This document shows positions 30,686 to 38,555 of a DNA stretch of 64,000 nt, piece after piece. A model generated the notes under the pieces. The model saw nothing but the letters and a program-made list of their open reading frames with translations, made no database searches and was not told the origin of the DNA. The position numbers and the translations under genes are program-made. This stretch comes from Caulobacter vibrioides (GTDB lineage: Bacteria; Pseudomonadota; Alphaproteobacteria; Caulobacterales; Caulobacteraceae), in the NCBI RefSeq assembly GCF_002310375.3, contig NZ_CP023315.3, positions 3,962,001 through 4,026,000 on the forward strand, written 5' to 3'. The stretch's first letter is position 1, and each line of letters begins with the position of its first letter.

Positions 30686-32476
30686 ATGTCTCCCTTCCTG
30701 ACATCGCTGTTGCCGCATCTTCGCGGCAACGCGAACGAGCGCTATCGGCAGGTCTATTCGCGCGCCGGCTTGACCGTCCTGCTGAGCTGGGCGCTGGACT
30801 TGATCGGGCGGAGGGATCTGATCCCGCTCTGGCTGTCCGCGAGTCTGGCGGTGCAACTGCTGGAATTCGTCGCGGTGCGCCCCTTCGCACGGGGACGCTT
30901 CCCGACCCGCTATCTGAGCGCCCAGATCATTCTGATGCTGGTCGCCATGGTGGCCATGGCCGTGGTTCACGCCGGCGGGGTTCTGATCTTCTGGCAAAGC
31001 GGGCAGCCGCCGTTGATGGCGCTGGCCCTGATGGTTCTCGTGGGCGGCATCCTGAACAACGTCGCCTCGGGGGTGGACAGTCGCAGTCTCTTCTACCTGG
31101 GCGCCACGCCCTACGGCTTGAGCTTGCTGGCCATGCCCATTCTGGCGTGGGGCCAAGCCCGCGAGCAGGTGACGATCCTGGCCCTGACGGTCGGCTTCTT
31201 CATCCTGGCCGTCCACACGATCTGGGGCCGGATGCACGCAGATCGCCGCGCCCTGGTCGCCGCGCGGGTGGAAGCCGATCGCCGCCGGATGGAAACCGAG
31301 GAAGCCCTGTCGGACCGCACCGCCATGGCCGCCATCGTCAGCCACGAGCTCCGCACGCCGCTTTCCGCCATCCTCGCCGGCGCCCACCTGATCCGCGCTG
31401 GAACAGCGCCCGCCCAAACCCGCGCCACGGCCGAGCTGATCGTCGACGCGGGTCAGCTGATGACCGGCCTTCTGACCGACATGCTCGACCAGGCCAAGAT
31501 CGAGGCGAGGGCGATGAGCCTGGAAGAGCGAGACTTCGATCTGCTGGGCGCGGTCCGTGACGCCGGCCGCTTCTGGAGCGCCAACGCACGCGCCAAAGGC
31601 CTCACCCTGGTCGAGCCGCCAAAAGACCAGGCGGCGGTCTGGGTGCGGGGGGATCCTTTCCGTCTGCGCCAGATCCTCAACAACCTGCTCTCCAATGCGA
31701 TGAAGTTCACCGACGAGGGCGCCATCGCTCTGCGCATCGCCGTCGAGCCGCTAAGCGATGACCGGATGGCGGTGGAGATCGAGGTTCAGGACAACGGCCC
31801 CGGTATCGCAGAGGACGCGATGAACCGCCTCTTCACGCCCTACGCCCAGGCTTCGCAGGAGACGGCCCGCACCTACGGCGGCACCGGTCTTGGGCTGACG
31901 GTCAGCCGTCAGCTCGCCCGTCTGATGGGCGGCGAGCTGGACGCACGCCCCGGATCACCCCGCGGCGCTGTCTTCCGCTTGCGCCTCGAAATGCCGCAAG
32001 GCCAGGAGGAGGACGCGACCCGAGCGACGCAGCCCTCCGCCGCCGCCGCGCCGGACCTGGCCGCGTTGAACGTCTTGGCCGTGGACGATCATGAGGTGAA
32101 CCGTCGGACCCTGGCGCTGGTCCTGGAGCCCCTGGGCGTGACCTTGACCACCGCGCCGGATGGCCTGGAGGCGCTGAAGGCGCTTGAAGCCAAGGCCTTC
32201 GACGTCGTCCTGATGGACGTCAACATGCCCGGCCTTGATGGCCGCGAAGCCACCCGCCGCCTGCGCGCCGGCAAGGGGCTGAACCACGACACCCCCGTGA
32301 TCGGCTTCAGCGCGGGCGTGGCCGATCATGAGGTCGAGGCCTGCCATGCGGCCGGCATGACCGACTGGATCGCCAAGCCGCTCGACGTCCGCGCGCTCTA
32401 CGCCGCCCTGGATCGCGCCCAAAACCGCGTGGAGAACCGCGCGGAGAACCGCGCGGAGACGCGGGCCGAGGCCTGA
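30686..32476 (+). CDS. hybrid sensor histidine kinase/response regulator
   Basis: A 596-residue membrane kinase. Start ATG at 30686, seven bases after GAGGAG; a GTG at 30680 is too close to it. Several membrane helices occupy residues about 25-180, then a short linker, H-box SHELRTPLSAI (H220), an HATPase domain (NNLLSNAMKF, DNGPGIAED and GGTGLGLTVSRQLARLMGG) and a REC domain (D511 in VVLMDVNMPG). The protein ends in a NRVENRAENRAETRAE tail. It has no periplasmic sensor domain longer than the loops between helices and is paralogous to the kinase at 46539. The stop shares TGATCA with the convergent aminotransferase stop. Confidence 0.93.
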   Translation: MSPFLTSLLPHLRGNANERYRQVYSRAGLTVLLSWALDLIGRRDLIPLWLSASLAVQLLEFVAVRPFARGRFPTRYLSAQIILMLVAMVAMAVVHAGGVLIFWQSGQPPLMALALMVLVGGILNNVASGVDSRSLFYLGATPYGLSLLAMPILAWGQAREQVTILALTVGFFILAVHTIWGRMHADRRALVAARVEADRRRMETEEALSDRTAMAAIVSHELRTPLSAILAGAHLIRAGTAPAQTRATAELIVDAGQLMTGLLTDMLDQAKIEARAMSLEERDFDLLGAVRDAGRFWSANARAKGLTLVEPPKDQAAVWVRGDPFRLRQILNNLLSNAMKFTDEGAIALRIAVEPLSDDRMAVEIEVQDNGPGIAEDAMNRLFTPYAQASQETARTYGGTGLGLTVSRQLARLMGGELDARPGSPRGAVFRLRLEMPQGQEEDATRATQPSAAAAPDLAALNVLAVDDHEVNRRTLALVLEPLGVTLTTAPDGLEALKALEAKAFDVVLMDVNMPGLDGREATRRLRAGKGLNHDTPVIGFSAGVADHEVEACHAAGMTDWIAKPLDVRALYAALDRAQNRVENRAENRAETRAEA

Positions 32477-33637
32477 TCAGCCGGCGAAGGCGCGGATCGC
32501 GTCGATGATCTTCTGCTGGTCCTCAGCGCCCAGATAGGGGTGCATGGGCAAGGCCAGAACCGTCTCGGCCTTGGCCTCGGTCACCGGCAGGCCGCCTGCG
32601 CCGCGTGGGAACCGGGCGTAGGGCGCCTGAACGTGCATCGGGACAGGATAGTAGACCGCCGTCGGCACGCCGTGCGCCTTCAGGTGGGCGGCCAGGCCAT
32701 CGCGGTTCTCGTGCTCGATCACGTACTGGGCCCAGACCGACACGCCGCCGTCGATGACGGTCGGGGTCGACAGCACCGCGCCCTGCAGGCCCGCGGCGTA
32801 CCGGTCGGCCACGACCTGACGCAGCTCAATCTCCTCGGCGAAGATCGCCAGCTTCTCGATCAGGATGGCGGCCTGGATCGTGTCGAGGCGCGAGTTCATG
32901 CCGATACGGGTGTTCAGATATTTGGGGTCGTGGTCGAAGGTCTTGCCGGCCAGGTCAGGCCCCACCGCCTTGCCGTGGACGCGATAGCTGTCCATCAGGT
33001 CCCACAGCGTCGCGTCGTTGGTCAGCACCGCCCCGCCGTCGCCGTAGCAACCCAGCGGCTTGGCCGGGAAGAAGCTGGTGGTGGCCACGTCGGCCCAGTG
33101 CAGCGGGTGATGGCCGTTCAGGGTGCAGCCAAAGCCCTGGGCGCTGTCGGCGATCAGCTTGAGACCTTCGCGGTCGCAGATGGCCTTGATGGCGGGATAG
33201 TCGGCGGGCTGGCCGAACAAATCTACGGCGATCACCACCTTGGGCGTCAGCTTGCAGTCGGCCTTCACGCCGGCGATGGCCGCTTCCAGCTTGGCGGGGT
33301 CGAGATTGTAGGTGTCGGGCAGCACGTCGACGAACACCGGGGTCGCGTCGACCCACGGCACGACCTCGGGGGTCGCGGCGAAGGTGAAGGACGGGCAGAA
33401 CACCGCGTCGCCCGGCCCGACGCCCCAGGCCATCAGCGGCAGGGCGATGGCGTCGGTGCCGTTGGCGCAGGACAAGGCCAGCTTGGCCTGGCCGAACGCG
33501 GCCAGCTGCGCCTCGAACTCGCGCACCTGCGGACCCATCACATAGGCGCCGCTATCCAGCACCTTGGCGATGGCCGAGTCGATCTTGTCGCGGATCCGGC
33601 GCTGCTGCGCGCCGAGGTCGATGAAGGGCATGCTCAT
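32477..33637 (-). CDS. DegT/DnrJ/EryC1/StrS-family sugar aminotransferase
   Basis: PLP-dependent aminotransferase of the sugar-nucleotide family. 386 residues: FIDLGAQQRRI at the start, SGAYVMGPQVREFE, NGTDAIALPLMAWGVGPGDAV, and the PLP lysine in TSFFPAKPLGCYGDGG near residue 188. The conserved ARG-loop equivalent TRIGMNSRLDTIQAAIL is present. It makes an amino sugar nucleotide, probably from a keto-sugar, for envelope glycans; the exact sugar cannot be determined. Convergent with the hybrid kinase and divergent from mscS. The start could also be the ATG six bases later. Confidence 0.88.
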   Translation of the reverse strand: MSMPFIDLGAQQRRIRDKIDSAIAKVLDSGAYVMGPQVREFEAQLAAFGQAKLALSCANGTDAIALPLMAWGVGPGDAVFCPSFTFAATPEVVPWVDATPVFVDVLPDTYNLDPAKLEAAIAGVKADCKLTPKVVIAVDLFGQPADYPAIKAICDREGLKLIADSAQGFGCTLNGHHPLHWADVATTSFFPAKPLGCYGDGGAVLTNDATLWDLMDSYRVHGKAVGPDLAGKTFDHDPKYLNTRIGMNSRLDTIQAAILIEKLAIFAEEIELRQVVADRYAAGLQGAVLSTPTVIDGGVSVWAQYVIEHENRDGLAAHLKAHGVPTAVYYPVPMHVQAPYARFPRGAGGLPVTEAKAETVLALPMHPYLGAEDQQKIIDAIRAFAG

Positions 33638-33774
33638 GGGCGGCGCTCTTAGTCAGGCTTCGTGACGATTTCGAGCCAATTGATGTAACCGACTGTTTCC
33701 CGCAGCTGGCAAGCGGAACCCTGGAAGCTTCACCTCGTTGACCTCGACGCGCGGGGGCGCCTATCGAGACATCC

Positions 33775-34764
33775 ATGAAGACAAAGCCCAGTATCATTCC
33801 GGCGGACGCCGCGCTGCCGTCGCTCGCCCACGTCAAGGCCGACGAGACCATGCTCAGCCATTTCCTCGACTGGTTGGGCAAGCTGGCGGTGAACCTGGTG
33901 GTCGCCGCCCTGATCCTGGCGGTCACCTTCTGGGCCGCCGGCTGGGCCGCGCGGTTCATGCGCCGCACCCTGACACGCGTGCATCGCAGCAACCCGGACC
34001 CGACGCTGGAGAGCTTCGCCGCGTCCCTCGCCCGCTATGCGATCGTGGCCGTCGGCCTTGTCGCGGTGCTCCAGCAACTGGGCGTGCAGGCGACCTCGAT
34101 CATCGCGGTCTTGGGCGCGGCCTCCCTGGCCATCGGCCTAGCGCTGCAAGGCGCGCTGTCGAACGTGGCCGCCGGCGTGATGATCCTGCTGTTCCGCCCC
34201 TACAAGGTCGGCGACTTCATCGAGACGGCGACCCGTCAGGGTACGGTCAAGTCGCTGGACCTGCTGTTCACCGAGATCGCCACGCCGGACAACGTCAAGG
34301 TGATGATCCCGAACAGCAAGGTGTTCGGGGACGTGATCCTCAACTACTCGACCCACCGCAATCGCCGGGTGGACGTGCTGTTCAAGGTGCCACTGAAGAC
34401 GGATCTGGTGGTGGTGCTCAAGCGGCTGCGCGAGCGGGCCGAGAACGACGCCCGTATCCGCCAGGACCCTGCGCCGATGATCGAGGTCACCGACCTGTCC
34501 GAAGCCTACGCCCAGGCGGCGATCCGAGTCTGGACGGCGGCGGCCGACTTTGCGCCGGTCAAGACCGACCTGATGCTGTCAGCCCATCTGCTCGCCGAGG
34601 ACCCCGCGCGCACCGACCTGCCACCGCCGCGCCCCTCGAAGGCGATTGACCCCTCGCCCACCATGCCGGGCGAAGGCGAGCACCATCATCTGCTGGCCCT
34701 GATCAAGCCCCGGAAGCGCCGCAAGGCCGCGGCGTCTAAGGCGGCGGCGGAGAAGGCGTCATAG
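33775..34764 (+). CDS. small-conductance mechanosensitive channel (MscS family)
   Basis: A 329-residue inner-membrane channel protecting against osmotic downshock. Transmembrane helices precede the conserved pore helix (AASLAIGLALQGALSNVAAGVMILLF-type region near residues 117-140), followed by the beta domain (RPYKVGDFIETATRQGTV, PNSKVFGDVILNYS). A C-terminal extension of about 45 residues rich in Pro, His and Lys ends in an Ala/Lys-rich tail. Close in design to E. coli MscS. The small gene downstream is convergent, with only three bases between the stops. Confidence 0.92.
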   Translation: MKTKPSIIPADAALPSLAHVKADETMLSHFLDWLGKLAVNLVVAALILAVTFWAAGWAARFMRRTLTRVHRSNPDPTLESFAASLARYAIVAVGLVAVLQQLGVQATSIIAVLGAASLAIGLALQGALSNVAAGVMILLFRPYKVGDFIETATRQGTVKSLDLLFTEIATPDNVKVMIPNSKVFGDVILNYSTHRNRRVDVLFKVPLKTDLVVVLKRLRERAENDARIRQDPAPMIEVTDLSEAYAQAAIRVWTAAADFAPVKTDLMLSAHLLAEDPARTDLPPPRPSKAIDPSPTMPGEGEHHHLLALIKPRKRRKAAASKAAAEKAS

Positions 34765-34767
34765 GCG

Positions 34768-35013
34768 TCAGGCCGACCCCGCCGCTCCGCCTTGTCGCAG
34801 CCATTCGGTGGCGAACTTGTCGCTGAGCGTGGCGTCTTCGAACACCACGCGTCGCAGATGCCCCAGAAGCTCGGGGGCGTCGTGGACGATCACGAACGGA
34901 AAGCCGTTGGCCGACAGGAATCCCTGGAGAAACCGCGAAAACCGATCGGCCTCTTCGGGGCCGGTCAGGCGGACTTCAGTCTCGGCCTTCGTCGAAGCCA
35001 GGTGGGGAACCAT
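34768..35013 (-). CDS. hypothetical protein
   Basis: An 81-residue protein from the ATG at 35013 (MVPHLASTKAETEVRLTG), which has GAGGG about nine bases upstream; an earlier in-frame start at 35061 is less convincing. It is mainly alpha-helical, with RFSRFLQGFLSANGFPFVIVHDAPELLGHLRRVVFED near the middle and a glycine-rich C-terminus. No domain is recognised. It ends three bases from the convergent mscS stop. Confidence 0.55.
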   Translation of the reverse strand: MVPHLASTKAETEVRLTGPEEADRFSRFLQGFLSANGFPFVIVHDAPELLGHLRRVVFEDATLSDKFATEWLRQGGAAGSA

Positions 35014-35105
35014 GAGCGCGGCCCTCTGTGGACGGACCGACCCTAACGCGCCAGATCGCATCTGCGAACTGACTTCGCCATTGCGAAATAAACTTTGATC
35101 AGGAA

Positions 35106-35140
35106 TTCGCCTCCCGAGCGAAAAGCGCTCGAGAGGCGAA
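35106..35140 (-). terminator. putative terminator after transaldolase
   Basis: A 14-pair stem with one mismatch (TTCGCCTC-C-CGAGCG against CGCTCG-A-GAGGCGAA) and a 5-base loop, just past the transaldolase stop. On the minus strand it is followed by TTCCTG, only a short T-run. Confidence 0.6.
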
Positions 35141-35146
35141 AGGTCC

Positions 35147-35800
35147 TTAAAGGATCGACTGACCGGTCGAGGCCCAGTCCTTCAGGAACTGCTCAAGGCC
35201 CTTGTCGGTCAGCGGATGCTTGTAGAGGTCGCTGAACACCGCCGGCGGGATGGTGACGACGTCGGCGCCGACGATCGCGGCTTCCTTGACGTGGACGGCG
35301 TTGCGGACCGAGGCGGCCAGGATCTCGGTCTCGTAGCCGTAGTTGTCATAGATCGCGCGGATGTCGCGGATCAGGTCCATGCCGTCGAAGCCATAGTCGT
35401 CCAGACGGCCGATGAACGGCGAGATGTAGGTCGCGCCCGCCTTGGCGGCCAAGAGAGCCTGGGTCGGCGAGAAGCACAGGGTGACGTTGGTCTTGATCTC
35501 TTCGTCCGCGAAGGCGGCGCAGGCGATCAGGCCATCGCGGGTCAGCGGGATCTTAACCACGACGTTCGGGGCGATCTTGGCCAGCTTCTGACCTTCGGCG
35601 ATCATTGCATCAGCAGTGGTGGCGGCCACCTCGGCGCTGATCGGGCCAGGGACGATGTCGCAGATCTCGGCGATCACCTCCAGCATCGGCCGGCCCGACT
35701 TGGCGATCAGGGTCGGGTTGGTGGTCACGCCGTCGATCAGGCCGGTCGAGGCCAGATCCGCGATGACCTTGGTGTCGGTGCTGTCGAGGAAGATCTGCAT
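35147..35800 (-). CDS. tal: fructose-6-phosphate aldolase/transaldolase (TalC/Fsa type)
   Basis: Class I aldolase of 217 residues, the short-form transaldolase family used by alphaproteobacteria. The Schiff-base lysine is in [12 protein letters not shown] near residue 85. [19 protein letters not shown] at the start, [14 protein letters not shown] and [16 protein letters not shown] are the other conserved blocks. It most likely acts as a transaldolase in the pentose phosphate pathway, which fits with the transketolase gene in the same window. It has a downstream hairpin and is 72 bases from rfbD. Confidence 0.93.
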   Translation of the reverse strand: MQIFLDSTDTKVIADLASTGLIDGVTTNPTLIAKSGRPMLEVIAEICDIVPGPISAEVAATTADAMIAEGQKLAKIAPNVVVKIPLTRDGLIACAAFADEEIKTNVTLCFSPTQALLAAKAGATYISPFIGRLDDYGFDGMDLIRDIRAIYDNYGYETEILAASVRNAVHVKEAAIVGADVVTIPPAVFSDLYKHPLTDKGLEQFLKDWASTGQSIL

Positions 35801-35872
35801 GGGTCTCTTGCGCTGTATTTTATGGGGAAGTTGAGCCCCGGTTTATCGCGGGCGCGCCGCTCGCGCCAGCGA

Positions 35873-36754
35873 TTAGCCGGCGAGCCCCATGGCGACCAGC
35901 CGGTCGGCGGTGCGCTCCACCGCCGGTCGCCACGCCTCGGGTGAGACGCCGAACACCGCGCGCAGCTTGGCGGTATCGAGCGGCGAGCGCGGCGGTCGCG
36001 GCGCGGGCTCGGCGAAGGCGGCCTGGGTCGTGGGCTCCAGTCGCGCCTTCGTCATCGGATCGCGGTCAATGGCGGCCTTGGCGAAGTCGAAGCGGCTGGT
36101 CTCGCCCGCATTGGCGAAATGGAACAGGCCGAAGGCGGGATCATCGGCGGGCGCGGCCGCCCAGCGCGGCGCGGCGCTGACCAGGAAATCGGCGAGAGCC
36201 TCGCCGTCGGTCGGCGTGCCGAACTGGTCGGCCACCACCTTCAGCGTCTCGCGCTCGCGGGCGAGCTTGAGCATGAAGCTCACATAGTTGCGCCCGTATC
36301 GCGAGAAGACCCACGAGATCCGCAGCACGACGGTTCTGGGGTGAACAAGGACCGCCTGCTCACCGGCCAGCTTGGAGCGGCCATAGACATTGATCGGCTC
36401 GGCGCGATCGGTCTCGACATAGGCGCGGTCGGTTTGGCCGTCGAACACCGCATCGGTCGACAGGTGCACGAACGGCGCCCCCCGCTCCGCACACGCGGCG
36501 GCCATGGCCGCCGGCGCGTGGGCATTCACCGCGAAGGCCGCGTCCGGCGCGGCCTCGGCCGGGTCGACATGGGTGAAGGCGGCCGTGTTGACGACCAGAT
36601 CGCAATCCGCCGCCAGGATCACGGCCCGAACCCGCTGGAGATCGGCCAGGTCACAGTCGGCGCGAGACAGTGCGACAAGCTGCGCCCGCCCCCTCGCCGC
36701 CGCCTGCATCGCCGTGGCGACCTGGCCGGTTCGGCCAAACTGCAGGATCTTCAT
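35873..36754 (-). CDS. rfbD: dTDP-4-dehydrorhamnose reductase
   Basis: Last step of dTDP-L-rhamnose synthesis. 293 residues of the extended SDR fold: N-terminal MKILQFGRTGQVATAM is the cofactor motif, then VNTAAFTHVDPAE, VHLSTDAVFDGQTDRAYVETD and the YGRSKLAGEQAVL catalytic YxxxK. Substrate-binding WVFSRYGRNYVSFML follows. The start ATG overlaps the upstream gene stop (ATGA), so it is translationally coupled to the HAD phosphatase. Three of the pathway genes are in this window but in separate places. Confidence 0.93.
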   Translation of the reverse strand: MKILQFGRTGQVATAMQAAARGRAQLVALSRADCDLADLQRVRAVILAADCDLVVNTAAFTHVDPAEAAPDAAFAVNAHAPAAMAAACAERGAPFVHLSTDAVFDGQTDRAYVETDRAEPINVYGRSKLAGEQAVLVHPRTVVLRISWVFSRYGRNYVSFMLKLARERETLKVVADQFGTPTDGEALADFLVSAAPRWAAAPADDPAFGLFHFANAGETSRFDFAKAAIDRDPMTKARLEPTTQAAFAEPAPRPPRSPLDTAKLRAVFGVSPEAWRPAVERTADRLVAMGLAG

Positions 36755-37296
36755 TTCAGCGCCGGAACGCGGTCACCCAGCACCAACCCGACGAAGTCTC
36801 GAAGACTGCCGCCTTGGAACAGGTAGCCGGGCATTCCCGCGCGGCGTCCGGCCTCGACGTCGATGTCGCGGTCACCGATGATCACCGCCTCATCCGCGCG
36901 CAGGCTCCACTCGGCCAACCCCCGCAGGATCATGCCGGGATTGGGCTTACGGTCGGGGTGATCAGCCACGCGATAGGCCTCGACGGCCGCCGTTTCATGG
37001 AATGGGCAATGATAGAAGGTGTCGATCCGCCCGCCGACCTGCGCCAGTTGCGCCTGCATCGCGGCGTGAAAGCGGTCCAGCGCCGCCGCGTCGAAATAGC
37101 CGCGCCCGATCCCGGATTGGTTGGTGACCACCAGCACCTTCAGCCCTGCCCGCGTCATCGCCGCGACCGCGTCGCGCGCGCCTTCGATCCAGTCCAGCCT
37201 GGCCGGATCGTGGACATAGCCGTGATCGATATTGAGCACGCCGTCGCGATCCAGGAACACGGCCTTCAAGGGCGGGAGAGCGGACGGACTTATCAT
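36751..37296 (-). CDS. gmhB: HAD-IIIA phosphatase, GmhB-like
   Basis: A 181-residue HAD-superfamily phosphatase resembling D-glycero-D-manno-heptose 1,7-bisphosphate 7-phosphatase of LPS inner-core heptose synthesis. The catalytic DRDGVLN motif is at residue 16, followed by VVTNQSGIGRGYF, FYHCPFHE, RKPNPGMI and IGDRDIDVEAG. The family zinc site normally uses several cysteines; here only the CPFHE Cys and His are evident and the later CxC is replaced by ADHPDRKP, so metal binding is altered. Overlaps rfbD. Confidence 0.8.
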   Translation of the reverse strand: MISPSALPPLKAVFLDRDGVLNIDHGYVHDPARLDWIEGARDAVAAMTRAGLKVLVVTNQSGIGRGYFDAAALDRFHAAMQAQLAQVGGRIDTFYHCPFHETAAVEAYRVADHPDRKPNPGMILRGLAEWSLRADEAVIIGDRDIDVEAGRRAGMPGYLFQGGSLRDFVGLVLGDRVPALK

Positions 37297-37394
37297 GGCC
37301 TGAGCACTAACCCGGTCCTGGCGGAATCGCCAAGTCGCCGTCTTGGCGTCGTGACGCGACCTCGCCTAGAAGGATGACGCCGCTGGAGCCTCTG

Positions 37395-38555
37395 ATGACC
37401 AACGCCCTCGCCGACGCCGCCCGCCTCCGTGACCGACTGAAGACCTGGGCGGTCGAGGCGGCCTATCCGATCTGGTGGGAGGTTGGCGCCGACCATGCGA
37501 AAGGCGGCTTCTTCGAGAAGATCGATCTCGATGGCCAAGCCGTCGAGGGCCCGCGTCGTGGTCGGGTTCTGCCCCGCCAGATCTACGCCTATGCGATCGC
37601 GGGCGAACTGGGCTGGCGCGGACCCTGGCGCGGCGCCGTCGAGCACGGCCTGGCCTTCTATCTGTCGGCCTACCGCCGGCCCGACGGCCAGTTCCGCACC
37701 CTGGTGGGGCCCAGCGGCGAGAGCCTGGACGACACCGCCGACCTCTACGATCAAGCCTTCGCGATCTTCGCCCTAGCGGCGGTGGCCAAGGCGCTTCCGG
37801 ATCGCGCCGAGGAAGCGCGGACGCTGGCCGTCCAGGTTCGCGAGCGCCTGATCGCCGAGCGAAAGCATCCACTGGCGGGCTTCCACCAGTCCAACCCGCC
37901 GACCGCCCCGCTACAGTCCAACCCGCATATGCACCTGTTCGAGGCCGTGCTGGCCTGGAACGCGATCGATCCCGATCCGACCTGGCGCGCCCTGGCCGAC
38001 GAGATCGCCGAGTTGGCCCTGGCCAAGTTCGTCCATGCCGAAACGGGCATGGTCCGCGAGTTCTTCGACCTCGACTGGAACCCTGCGCCGGGCGTCGAGG
38101 GCCGCATCTGCGAGCCGGGGCATCAGTTCGAATGGGGCTGGCTGCTGCTGCGCTGGGGCCAACTGGCCGGACGCGCCGACGCCACGGCCGCCGCGCTGAA
38201 CATGATCGATGGTGGCGAGACGCGCGGCGTCGATCTGGCGCGCGGCGTCGCCATCAACGCCCTGCTGGATGATTACGGGATTCACGACGACGGAGCCCGT
38301 CTCTGGCCGCAGACCGAGCGGATCAAGGCGGCGGTTCTGGCGGCGGAGATCACCGGCGACCCCAAGTACTGGGAGATGGCCGCCGAGGGCGCCCTGGGCT
38401 TGCTGACCTATCTGCGCACACCGGTTCCAGGCCTGTGGCGGGACAAATACCTGCCCGACGAGAGTTTTGTCGAAGAACCTGCGCCAGCCAGCTCTTTCTA
38501 TCACATCGCCCTGGCGATCCTGGAGATGGACCGGGTGATCAACGCGGCTTCGTGA
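37395..38555 (+). CDS. AGE-family epimerase/isomerase, likely mannose-6-phosphate isomerase type
   Basis: A 386-residue (alpha/alpha)6-barrel enzyme of the N-acylglucosamine 2-epimerase family, which includes mannose and mannose-6-phosphate isomerases. Conserved pieces are WWEVGADHAKGGFFE, YDQAFAIFALAAVAKA, NPHMHLFEAVLAW near residue 179 and the catalytic-helix EPGHQFEWGWLLLRW near residue 237, with FYHIALAILE near the end. The start ATG at 37395 is preceded by GGAG. It overlaps the convergent manC by 17 bases. Because the adjacent manC has a degenerate isomerase domain, this gene may supply the isomerase step; that is an inference. Confidence 0.82.
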   Translation: MTNALADAARLRDRLKTWAVEAAYPIWWEVGADHAKGGFFEKIDLDGQAVEGPRRGRVLPRQIYAYAIAGELGWRGPWRGAVEHGLAFYLSAYRRPDGQFRTLVGPSGESLDDTADLYDQAFAIFALAAVAKALPDRAEEARTLAVQVRERLIAERKHPLAGFHQSNPPTAPLQSNPHMHLFEAVLAWNAIDPDPTWRALADEIAELALAKFVHAETGMVREFFDLDWNPAPGVEGRICEPGHQFEWGWLLLRWGQLAGRADATAAALNMIDGGETRGVDLARGVAINALLDDYGIHDDGARLWPQTERIKAAVLAAEITGDPKYWEMAAEGALGLLTYLRTPVPGLWRDKYLPDESFVEEPAPASSFYHIALAILEMDRVINAAS

